Source: UMGS1696 sp964621165
GTDB lineage: Bacteria; Bacillota; Clostridia; Oscillospirales; CAG-272
Length of the DNA: 15,378 nucleotides
Reading direction: 5' to 3'
Assembly (NCBI GenBank): GCA_964621165.1
Contig: CAZULC010000027.1
Span: 1-15,378 of the forward strand
The notes under the pieces are model-generated. The model worked only from the letters and a program-made list of their open reading frames with translations. It searched no databases and had not been told where the DNA came from. Position 1 is the stretch's first letter; each line of letters starts with the position of its first letter. Positions 1-5,950 of the stretch are shown piece after piece. The position numbers and the translations under genes are program-made.

Positions 1-317
1 CTTTGATGTATGAAGTAGACCAGATTTTGATAGTTTTGCCCTACGAGATGGAAGCTTTGGGGATAGACCCCGAGCAGGACTACCGCACTCTCGTTACCTG
101 CACCCCGTACGGAATCAACACGCATAGAATGTTAGTCCGCGGGCCTAGAGTGGAGAACGAAGAAGTCGCGCCGACCGTCAGAGTTACAGCAGACGCGCTC
201 CAGATAGAGCCGGTTATTGTGGCGCCTTTGGTGTCAGTTCCGATGCTGCTGATTCTGCTTATCGTACTATTGATTCCCAAGAGAAAAAATAATGGAGGTG
301 ATCCTTTTGAAAAATAA
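1..317 (+). CDS. Class C (pilus-type) sortase, C-terminal part; 5' end lies outside the window
   Basis: This is the C-terminal third of a class C sortase, the transpeptidase that polymerises pilin subunits at the outer face of the membrane. The open frame runs in from before the window. The visible part has a V-D-Q-I-L strand, then TLVTCTPYG with the catalytic Cys (codon at 99-101), then NTHRMLVRG with the catalytic Arg nine residues later. These two motifs in this spacing are typical of class C enzymes. A hydrophobic helix of about 18 residues (near VSVPMLLILLIVLLIP) followed by KRKNN is the usual C-terminal membrane anchor. The visible part has no frameshift, unlike the two genes after it. 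The stop at 315-317 overlaps the TTG start of the pilin gene, so the two are translationally close. The catalytic His lies upstream and cannot be checked. The class assignment rests on family knowledge. Confidence 0.9.
   Translation, partial: LMYEVDQILIVLPYEMEALGIDPEQDYRTLVTCTPYGINTHRMLVRGPRVENEEVAPTVRVTADALQIEPVIVAPLVSVPMLLILLIVLLIPKRKNNGGDPFEK
294..302 (+). promoter_or_regulatory. Ribosome binding site that fixes the pilin start at TTG 307
   Basis: GGAGGTGAT lies at 294-302, with the GGAGG core eight bases before the TTG at 307. This supports TTG 307 as the start rather than the ATG at 292, which would lie inside the binding site. Translation from 307 gives a typical signal peptide beginning MKNKKFWKV. 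Confidence 0.8.
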
Positions 318-1106
318 GAAATTTTGGAAAGTAATTCCAATTCTGCTGGCGGCGGTGATGATATTCACAGTCATGCCCACGCAGATTTTCGCCCTTGAAA
401 CTGACCACGAATGTAAAACACGGTCAACTACGTTAAGGACGGCACACCCATCCCCGGAGCCGAGTTCCGCCTGTACAAGGTTGCCGAAGCCGATTCCGAC
501 GGAAACTACACCCACACCCCCGCTTTTGAGGATTACGGCGGCTGCATACCATCAAAGTCCAACGAACTCGGCGAAAACGACTGGAACGACATTGTGACCG
601 GACTTGAACAGTACGTCCTCGGCAGCACTCCCGCTCCCCTTGACACGGTCAAAACCAACGAAAGCGGAGTCCTGAGCTTCCCGACAAAAGCCGATCTGAA
701 ACTGCCCCGGGATATACCTCATCATGGGCGAGACGATTACAATTGACGACAAAATCTACAACATCGAGGCGGTTAACACGTGGTGGTTCAGGAGCAGGTT
801 CCCGGCGGCTACAGCGGCAGCATTTCAAGGGATGAGGTAGTGTACGAAGGCATCCCCGTAATGCGTTTCACGATAACCAACACCTACGATAAAGACACCG
901 AAACAGAGACTGAGACGGAAACTGACACTGAAACCGTCATAGAATCCACGACCGACACCGGCGAGCCTGACGAATTCGACGATATGTACGGCCGTAGCGA
1001 CAATTCCGACCTCCCCCGTACAGGTCAGCTGTGGTGGCCGATTCCCGTGCTTGCTTTTGGCGGACTGCTTCGCCGCAGAAGAACAGTAAATGAAGAAGAA
1101 AGGTAA
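307..1106 (+). pseudogene. SpaA-like LPXTG-anchored pilin, broken by several frameshifts
   Basis: Pieces in three frames together read as one pilin. A signal peptide (MKNKKFWKV then a hydrophobic run ending TQIFA) is in frame 1. A SpaA/Cna-B-like domain (KDGTPIPGAEFRLYKVAE, later ESGVLSF) is in frame 3 from about 423 to 707. A strand GIYLIMGE is in frame 1 from 709 to about 780. VVQEQVPGGYSG, a Thr/Glu-rich spacer, the sorting signal LPRTG and RRRR are in frame 3 to the stop at 1104-1106. Each junction is repaired by one base: an added A in the A4 run near 415, one C fewer in the C4 run at 705-708, one base added near 781. The segment near 537-560 may hold a compensating pair of shifts. The hydrophobic stretch between LPRTG and RRRR is only about 15 residues, shorter than usual for these anchors. 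The stop overlaps the next gene by 17 bases. It may be a true pseudogene or an intact gene with indel errors. Confidence 0.8.
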
Positions 1107-1756
1107 AACCATGATTCTCGTGGGGGTTGCTGTTGTTGACGGCAGCCCTTTCCCTCACCTGCTGCAACTTCTACGACAGCTATAGAGCCGAGCAGACCGC
1201 CGCAGAAGCAAGAGCCAAGCTGAAGCGATAATTCCCACAGAAATCATAATTCCGCCGCCCCTTCCCGGAGAAGAAACCGAAGAAACCGAAGAAACCGAGA
1301 TGGAAATCACAATCCCGACTACATTTTGAATCCCGAAATGGACATGCCGTCCGCGGAAATCAACGGAGTCGACTACATCGGGATTATAAGCATGCCCTCG
1401 ATTAAACTGGAGCTTCCGGTTATCAAAAACCTCACGACCGCGCACCTCAAGTTAGCCCCGTGCAGATACTACGGCACCTCCTACAGCGGGAATCTCGTCA
1501 TAGCCGGACACAACTGCCTGACCCACTTTGGACCTATCTCGAGACTCAAGCAGGGGGACGAAGTCGTCTTCACGGATGTTGACGGGAACGTGTTCGAGTA
1601 CGCCGTGATTGACAAAGAAATCCTCGCCGGAGATGAGGTGGAAGAGATGATTTCGGACGAGTATGACCTCACGCTTTTCACATGCACCCTCGACGGCGGA
1701 AGCAGGATTATATGATACGGTGCGAGAAAATCGACAACGTGGAGCAGGATATATAA
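1090..1756 (+). pseudogene. Second sortase of the pilus locus, broken by four frameshifts
   Basis: Joined across frames this is a short sortase of the kind that accompanies SpaA pilins in gut Clostridia. It starts MKKKGKTMILVG, followed by a hydrophobic segment (LLLLTAALSLTCC) in frame 2 and a Pro/Glu linker with a repeated EET in frame 1. The catalytic domain is in frame 3 from about 1317: NPEMDMPSAEI, then AGHN with the catalytic His, then DLTLFTC with the catalytic Cys, then GGSR with the catalytic Arg. The end, RCEKIDNVEQDI, is in frame 2 with its stop at 1754-1756. The breaks fall at a G5 run (1122-1126, one G too many), near 1223 (one base missing), at a C3 run (1314-1316, one C missing) and at an AT-rich spot near 1710 (two bases extra or one missing). 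All catalytic residues remain, so the gene is either newly broken or misread. The start could also be ATG 1111, which has AAAGG upstream. It probably links finished fibres or pilins to the wall, by analogy only. Confidence 0.8.
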
Positions 1757-1851
1757 TAAGGAAGGGAAAATGCGCGTCACCTTCCAGAATTTAACAAAAC
1801 CGTTTCAACACCCAAGCCGGATCGGTCTTTCTATACCAATCTGTAAAAACA

Positions 1852-1960
1852 AAAACCCCCGGCATGAAACCTGCACCATTTGCGGGAGCTAAAGATTCGT
1901 TGTCGAGGGATTTCTTTAATTTTAAGCTGCAGATGTGACGTGAACACCCGCGGGGGTTTT
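1852..1960 (-). terminator. Long inverted repeat after rpsI, probable terminator or structured RNA
   Basis: AAAACCCCCG at 1852-1861 and CGGGGGTTTT at 1951-1960 are perfect 10-bp inverted arms about 89 bases apart. Read on the minus strand after the rpsI stop, the second arm runs straight into TTTTTGTTTTT (about 1845-1855), so it can act as a Rho-independent terminator for the rplM-rpsI transcript. Smaller stems lie within: CCTGCA/TGCGGG at about 1870-1886 with one wobble pair, and GCGGG/CCCGC at 1950-1954 and 1961-1965. The loop is unusually long for a simple terminator, so a structured RNA or an inserted repeat is possible. Confidence 0.5.
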
Positions 1961-1965
1961 CCCGC
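1881..1965 (+). repeat. Copy 1 of a diverged intergenic element of about 85 nt
   Basis: This stretch shares ordered blocks with 5854-5937: TGCGG, then TGTCGA, then TTAA, AGCT, GACG and the near-identical end CACCCGCGGGG(G)TTTTCCCGC, with similar spacing. The strand given is the one on which both copies read the same way. The 3' end forms a GCGGG/CCCGC hairpin ending one base before the rpsI stop codon. The match was made by eye and the middle is poorly conserved. Confidence 0.45.
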
Positions 1966-1966
1966 C

Positions 1967-2368
1967 TTATCTCTTTGAGAACTGGGGTGCGCGACGTGCG
2001 GCTTTGAGACCGTACTTCTTTCTTTCCTTCATACGAGGGTCTCTCGTGAGGAAGCCTGCCTTCTTCAGAAGAGGACGGTAGCTGTCGTCAGCTAACAGAA
2101 GAGCACGGGATACGCCGTGACGGATTGCGCCTGCCTGTCCGGAAATACCGCCGCCCTGTACGTTTGCAACAATGTCAAACTTGCCGAAGGTGTTGGTAAC
2201 TCCAAAGGGCTGATTGATGATCAGCTTCAGAGTCTCAAGTCCGAAGTAATCGTCAACGTCGCGTCCGTTGATTGTGATTTTGCCGCTTCCGGGATAGAGT
2301 CTTACTCTCGCAACGGAGCTCTTTCTTCTTCCTGTACCATAGAAATAAGGTTTAGCACTTGTGTACAT
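1967..2368 (-). CDS. rpsI: 30S ribosomal protein uS9
   Basis: This 133-residue protein is small-subunit ribosomal protein S9, whose C-terminal tail reaches towards the P-site tRNA. Diagnostic segments are YGTGRRKSSVARVRL near the N-terminus, the GGGISGQAGAIRHGVSRAL block in the middle, and the basic end DPRMKERKKYGLKAARRAPQFSKR with the invariant terminal Lys-Arg. Its length is normal. The start at 2368 gives a short leader before FYGTGRRK, as in many Firmicutes. The site upstream, AAAGG, is modest. It follows rplM after a 20-base gap, the conserved bacterial order, and should be co-transcribed from the promoter at 2892-2920. The frame is intact. Confidence 0.98.
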   Translation of the reverse strand: MYTSAKPYFYGTGRRKSSVARVRLYPGSGKITINGRDVDDYFGLETLKLIINQPFGVTNTFGKFDIVANVQGGGISGQAGAIRHGVSRALLLADDSYRPLLKKAGFLTRDPRMKERKKYGLKAARRAPQFSKR

Positions 2369-2388
2369 TAATTAATACCTGACCTTTC

Positions 2389-2841
2389 TTATATTTCGAC
2401 TTCGTACGGAACAGGTTTCTGAGCCTGCTGCTTGTGTTCAGCGCCTGCGTATACCTTGAGTCTGGTTATAGCCTTGTCGCCGATGGAGTTGTGGGGAAGC
2501 ATACCCTTAACAGCAAGCTCCATTGCGAACTCGGGCTTTGTAGACATCAGCTTGCGGTAGGAAGTTTCCTTGAGACCGCCGATGTAGCCGGAGTGTGTGC
2601 GGTAGAATTTCTGGTCAAGCTTCTTTCCGGTGAGAACAGCCTTGCCGCAGTTGATGATTACGACAAATTCGCCGCAGTCAACGTGGGGCGTGAACTCAGG
2701 ACGGTGCTTGCCGCGGAGGATGTTTGCGGCTGCAACAGCTGTTTTGCCGAGAGGTTTGCCGGCGGCGTCGATGATGTACCAACCGCGCTGGACAGTCTCG
2801 GGCTTTGCCATGTATGTTGGTGAAGTTCTTTCGATGGACAT
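2389..2841 (-). CDS. rplM: 50S ribosomal protein uL13
   Basis: This is large-subunit ribosomal protein L13, one of the early assembly proteins that binds 23S rRNA. Family segments are present in order: RGWYIIDAAGKPLGKTA, ILRGKHRPEFTPHVDCGEFVV, AVLTGKKLDQKFYRTHSGYIGGLKE, and MLPHNSIGDKAITRLKVY near the C-terminus. I chose the ATG at 2841 (MSIERTSPTYMAK) because AAGGAG lies about seven bases upstream. The longer frame starting with TTG at 2856 would begin at the edge of that binding site. This gives 150 residues, a little over the usual 142-145 because of the N-terminal extension. It is the first gene of the rplM-rpsI operon, with a consensus promoter about 50 bases upstream. Confidence 0.98.
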   Translation of the reverse strand: MSIERTSPTYMAKPETVQRGWYIIDAAGKPLGKTAVAAANILRGKHRPEFTPHVDCGEFVVIINCGKAVLTGKKLDQKFYRTHSGYIGGLKETSYRKLMSTKPEFAMELAVKGMLPHNSIGDKAITRLKVYAGAEHKQQAQKPVPYEVEI

Positions 2842-2891
2842 TTCTTTCTCCTTCAATAGAGTATTCTAACATTATTTTTGACAACAGACAG

Positions 2892-2920
2892 ATTATATCA
2901 CGTTTTCCACCGCTTGTCAA
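2892..2920 (-). promoter_or_regulatory. Consensus sigma-A-type promoter for rplM-rpsI
   Basis: On the minus strand TTGACA (2915-2920) and TATAAT (2892-2897) are both exact, with a 17-base spacer. TG one base before the -10 makes it an extended -10 promoter. Transcription should start near 2885, leaving a leader of about 45 bases before the rplM ATG. No known L13 leader structure is obvious in it. Confidence 0.9.
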
Positions 2921-3188
2921 GGGGTATTTTCAAAAAAAATCCGATTATTTTAATTTGGATCCATAAAATCTCACGAATTCTCGCTTTTTTGCCCTTTTCC
3001 TGTCACGCGCTTCGTACCCGTGAAAATATTTTCCTCCATATTTAAACGCCGCCCTGACGTTTTTTTACACATCAGCCGTAGATTTTATTATAAATCTGTG
3101 CTAAAATATGATTAACAGGATGCGGGAGCTGTCACAGATTAAACTTCCCTGTAAAAACATATTTTGTACTCCCGGGAGGTGAGAACCT
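2921..3188. other. Divergent intergenic region between rplM and the 3189 gene cluster
   Basis: No gene is visible in this AT-rich stretch. A possible weak plus-strand promoter is TTTACA at 3064-3069 with TTATAA at 3088-3093, spacer 18. The -10 sits inside an imperfect palindrome, GATTT-N6-AAATC (3081-3096), which could be an operator. The end holds the strong ribosome binding site GGGAGGTGAG at 3174-3183, part of a self-complementary CTCCCGGGAG. Confidence 0.4.
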
Positions 3189-3986
3189 ATGCCCGACTTC
3201 GGAATGCCAACGCTGATCGAACTGCCGGAATTCGAGGACTGCGCAAAACTCTGCCGCGAGTTTGATTTCAACTTTGTAGAGCTGAACATGTGCCTGCCCC
3301 AGTACCAGCCGGGGATTATCGACGAGTGCGGATTTCGACGTGCTATGGAAAAATATGGCATTTACATCACAGTCCACCTTGACGACGCCAACACCCCCTG
3401 CGACTTCAACCCGAGAATCGCCGAAGCGTATACCGCAACCACCCTCGACGCTATTGATACCGCAAAACGCCTCGCCATTCCCACCCTGACCATGCACCTC
3501 TCAGCCGGACCCTACTTCACCCTCCCCGAGCGAAAGGTCTACCTGTTCGAACAGTACCGCGAACTTTACTACAAAAAGCTGACCGAATTCCGCGACAGAT
3601 GCACCCGAGCCATAGGAGACTTCGACACGAAGATCTGCGTGGAAAACACCTCCGCTTATAACAGCCCAATGGGGGAAGAAAGCCTTGGCCTGCTCCTCGA
3701 AAGCCCCGCCTTTGCCCTGACCTTTGACACCGGACACGACGCCTGCCGCGATTTCACCCATAGGAAAATAGTCGAAAAACAAATCGACCGCCTGACCCAT
3801 ATGCACCTCCACGACGCAAAATCCGCCGAAAAACGGGACCATCTTCCCCTCGGAGAAGGAGAGCTTGACCTCGATGAATACCTCGCCTTAGCCGAAGCCC
3901 ATAACTGCCGGGTTGTAGTCGAAGTGAAAACAATAGCCGGACTTAAAAAATCTCGGGAATGGCTCGCGCAAAAAGCAATGATATAA
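3189..3986 (+). CDS. Xylose-isomerase-like TIM-barrel protein (sugar phosphate isomerase/epimerase or AP endonuclease 2 superfamily)
   Basis: This 265-residue protein, without signal peptide, belongs to the xylose-isomerase-like TIM-barrel superfamily, which includes metal-dependent sugar isomerases, epimerases and endonuclease IV. Likely metal ligands sit at strand ends: Glu152 in ICVEN, Asp180 and His183 in LTFDTGHD, His206 and His208 in HMHLHDAK, and Glu245 in VVVEVKT. The segment DHLPLGEGELDLDEYL is the usual late loop of sugar isomerase/epimerase members. The N-terminus is short (MPDFGMPTLIELP), consistent with the first barrel strand. The start has a strong binding site (GGGAGGTGAG) six bases upstream. 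It leads a co-directional set with an SDR 40 bases downstream. An isomerase or epimerase role is more likely than DNA repair given the neighbours, but the substrate is unknown. Confidence 0.8.
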   Translation: MPDFGMPTLIELPEFEDCAKLCREFDFNFVELNMCLPQYQPGIIDECGFRRAMEKYGIYITVHLDDANTPCDFNPRIAEAYTATTLDAIDTAKRLAIPTLTMHLSAGPYFTLPERKVYLFEQYRELYYKKLTEFRDRCTRAIGDFDTKICVENTSAYNSPMGEESLGLLLESPAFALTFDTGHDACRDFTHRKIVEKQIDRLTHMHLHDAKSAEKRDHLPLGEGELDLDEYLALAEAHNCRVVVEVKTIAGLKKSREWLAQKAMI

Positions 3987-4026
3987 CGCCAACCCGCTTG
4001 CACAAAACTGAAAGTTGAGAGAACCA

Positions 4027-5043
4027 ATGAAAAAAATCTATATCGTAACGGGAGCAAACGGATTCCTCGGGAATAATGTCGTCCGACGTTTACTTAAAGC
4101 CACAGACGAAAGCGAAACCGAAATCCGCGCGCTGTTTCTCCCGGGGGACAAAATCAACGCCCTCGACGGAGTAAACTGCAGACTTTTTTACGGCGACGTT
4201 ACAAGAAAGGACTCTCTCAGCGATATTTTTACAACGGACGAACAATCCGGACTCATCATAATCCACTGCGCCGCCGTGGTGTACATCAAGTCGAAATATA
4301 ACCCGGTGATGTACGATGTAAACGTAAACGGCACAAAAAACATAATCGAATTGTCCCTCGAGAAAAACGCACGCCTCGTCTATGTCAGCAGCGTCCACGC
4401 AATAACCGAGCTGGATAACGGACGGACCCAGACCGAAATCCGCGACTTCGACCCCGATCGGGTTGTGGGACAATACGCCAAAAATAAGGTGGAAATGGCA
4501 AAATACTTTCTCGAAGCCGCTGAAAAACGGGGACTCAACGCCACAAAGGTTCACCCCTCGGGAATCATAGGCCCAGGCGACTACGGACGAAGCCACATGA
4601 CCCAGCTCATCACCGACTTCGCACAGGGAAAGCTCAAGGTCTGCGTAAAAGGCGGGTACGACTTCGTTGACGTACGTGACGTGGCCGACGGAATCATCCA
4701 AGCCGCAAAAGTCGGGGAGAGAGGCGGGTGCTACATCCTCTCAAACAAGTACACAACGGTAAAAGAACTTCTCGATATAATCAGCGAGGTCGCAGGACGG
4801 CCGAAAATCAAAACCGTGCTTCCAATGTGGCTGGCAAAAGCCTTCGCACCCCTTGCGGAAATGTACTACGCCGCACGCCGCCAGCCTCCGCTGTTCACAC
4901 GGTACTCGCTGTACACACTCTGCTCCAACGCGAATTTCTCAAACGAAAAAGCAAAGCGGGAACTGGGCTTCACCAACCGGGACCTGAAGGAAACCATATC
5001 CGACACCGTAAACTGGCTCAGGGAGCAGGGAAGAATTAAGTAA
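4027..5043 (+). CDS. Extended short-chain dehydrogenase/reductase (NAD-dependent epimerase/dehydratase family)
   Basis: This 338-residue protein is an extended SDR acting on a sugar nucleotide, ketone or alcohol with NAD(P). The dinucleotide-binding motif TGANGFLG covers residues 8-15. A catalytic Ser lies at about 121-122 (YVSS), and YAKNK supplies Tyr150 and Lys154, so the S-Y-K triad is complete. Further family marks are HPSGIIGPGDYG and DFVDVRDVADGI. Its look is closest to the dihydroflavonol-4-reductase-like and 3-beta-HSD-like group, which often has no assigned substrate. I chose ATG 4027 over a TTG at 4015 because it places the nucleotide-binding strand at the usual distance from the N-terminus. 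The upstream site is weak (GAGAGAA). The next gene begins 22 bases after the stop, indicating co-transcription. The substrate is not predictable. Confidence 0.85.
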   Translation: MKKIYIVTGANGFLGNNVVRRLLKATDESETEIRALFLPGDKINALDGVNCRLFYGDVTRKDSLSDIFTTDEQSGLIIIHCAAVVYIKSKYNPVMYDVNVNGTKNIIELSLEKNARLVYVSSVHAITELDNGRTQTEIRDFDPDRVVGQYAKNKVEMAKYFLEAAEKRGLNATKVHPSGIIGPGDYGRSHMTQLITDFAQGKLKVCVKGGYDFVDVRDVADGIIQAAKVGERGGCYILSNKYTTVKELLDIISEVAGRPKIKTVLPMWLAKAFAPLAEMYYAARRQPPLFTRYSLYTLCSNANFSNEKAKRELGFTNRDLKETISDTVNWLREQGRIK

Positions 5044-5065
5044 AACTGACAAAAGGAGCGTCATC

Positions 5066-5830
5066 ATGCTGACAAACCACGACTTTCCCATACTCGAGTT
5101 CGACGACTGCAAAACCGCCAAAATCAACCCCGCCGGAATACCGGAAAAGCCCTTTCCCGCCGATAAAATGGTGATCACCTTCTTCACGGAGGCGCTGGAA
5201 AAGCTGAAATCCGAGGGGAACATTGCCTTCGAGCGAACCGTATCCGGCGAGAATCCGCTTGACGTCTACCGCTTCACTGACGACCCGAACGTGCTTGTTT
5301 CCCTCGGTCAGGTGGGATGTCCCGCGTGTGCCGGAAATTTTGACCTGTTCCACGCAATGGGAATCGAAAAATTCATGTTCTGCGGCGGCGGGGGAGTGCT
5401 CGACAAAAACATAGCCGTGGGTCAGCTTCTCTTGGTGGAGGGTGCGATACGGGACGAGGGCTTCTCCTACCACTACGTCAAACCGTCGAGATACATCTAC
5501 ACTAACCCCACAACCACTGACAAAATTGCGGCGTACCTTGACGAAAACAACGTTCCATATCTGCGCGGAATCACATGGACCACCGACGCGCTTTTCCGCG
5601 AAACTGCCGACAGAATCGAGAGGCGAAGGGCTGAGGGCGCGAAAATCGTTGAAATGGAGCAGGCGGGATGCATCGCGGTGGCTCAGTTCAGGAATTTCAC
5701 TTACGGCGCACTCATCTACGGAGGGGACGACGTTTCCGGGGACGAGTGGAACATGCGGAAATGGAGAAGCCGGAATGGAATCCGGTACGATTTGGTTCAG
5801 CTGTGCCGGAGACTGGTAAAGATAATATAA
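5066..5830 (+). CDS. Nucleoside phosphorylase family protein (uridine phosphorylase-like)
   Basis: This 254-residue cytosolic protein belongs to the purine/uridine phosphorylase superfamily (PNP_UDP_1), which cleaves the glycosidic bond of nucleosides with phosphate. Family marks in order are a Gly-rich stretch FCGGGGVLDK, the segment AIRDEGFSYHY typical of uridine-phosphorylase-like members, IVEMEQAG with Glu196-Met-Glu198 (the ribose-binding E-M-E signature), and IYGGDDVSGDEW with Asp221/Asp222 in the position of the catalytic Asp. The start has AAAAGGAG eight bases upstream. It is third in the cluster. Some relatives may be nucleosidases or act on unusual nucleosides, so the base specificity is open. 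Why it sits beside a fucosidase is unclear; the shared product type is a free sugar or sugar phosphate. Confidence 0.8.
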   Translation: MLTNHDFPILEFDDCKTAKINPAGIPEKPFPADKMVITFFTEALEKLKSEGNIAFERTVSGENPLDVYRFTDDPNVLVSLGQVGCPACAGNFDLFHAMGIEKFMFCGGGGVLDKNIAVGQLLLVEGAIRDEGFSYHYVKPSRYIYTNPTTTDKIAAYLDENNVPYLRGITWTTDALFRETADRIERRRAEGAKIVEMEQAGCIAVAQFRNFTYGALIYGGDDVSGDEWNMRKWRSRNGIRYDLVQLCRRLVKII

Positions 5831-5853
5831 GCCATATAAAAAGGAAGAAAAAT

Positions 5854-5937
5854 ACTGCGGAATATCAGCCGGACTGTCGATAAATCTATGTTAACTACAG
5901 CTAAGCAACGACGATTTCACCCGCGGGGTTTTCCCGC
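5854..5937 (+). repeat. Copy 2 of the diverged intergenic element, upstream of the GH95 gene
   Basis: This stretch repeats the block order of 1881-1965 on the same strand: TGCGG, TGTCGA, TTAA, AGCT, GACG and CACCCGCGGGGTTTTCCCGC. The GCGGG (5923-5927)/CCCGC (5933-5937) hairpin ends directly against the AAGGAGG ribosome binding site. It occupies most of the 120-base gap between the phosphorylase and GH95 genes, where the other gaps of the cluster are only 22 and 40 bases. It may be an inserted repeat, a terminator, or a leader that controls GH95. Confidence 0.45.
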
Positions 5938-5944
5938 AAGGAGG
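5938..5944 (+). promoter_or_regulatory. Ribosome binding site that fixes the GH95 start at ATG 5951
   Basis: AAGGAGG lies six bases before ATG 5951. An upstream in-frame ATG at 5888 would translate the hairpin element as protein and has no binding site, so 5951 is preferred. Confidence 0.85.
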
Positions 5945-5950
5945 TATACT

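Larger units (their letters stand above)
1757..1966. other. Convergent intergenic region between the pilus locus and rpsI
   Basis: No convincing gene is present. A 6-bp stem (GGAAGG 1760-1765 with CCTTCC 1780-1785) follows the broken sortase but has no T-run. The rest is filled by the inverted repeat described separately. A 40-codon frame at 1770-1892 exists but is not supported as a gene. Confidence 0.6.

Noticed and set aside
1770..1892. A 40-codon plus-strand frame with AAGGAAGGG before it and a Cys-rich end (CTICGS)
   Set aside because: The spacing from the possible binding site is too short, it overlaps the inverted repeat, and no family is recognisable. It could be the start of another broken pilus gene.
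4090..4701. A 203-codon minus-strand open frame
   Set aside because: It lies wholly antisense to the well-supported SDR gene and is explained by its codon composition; no binding site.
5888..5950. N-terminal extension of the GH95 protein from ATG 5888
   Set aside because: It would translate the hairpin element, has no binding site, and a strong AAGGAGG lies before ATG 5951.
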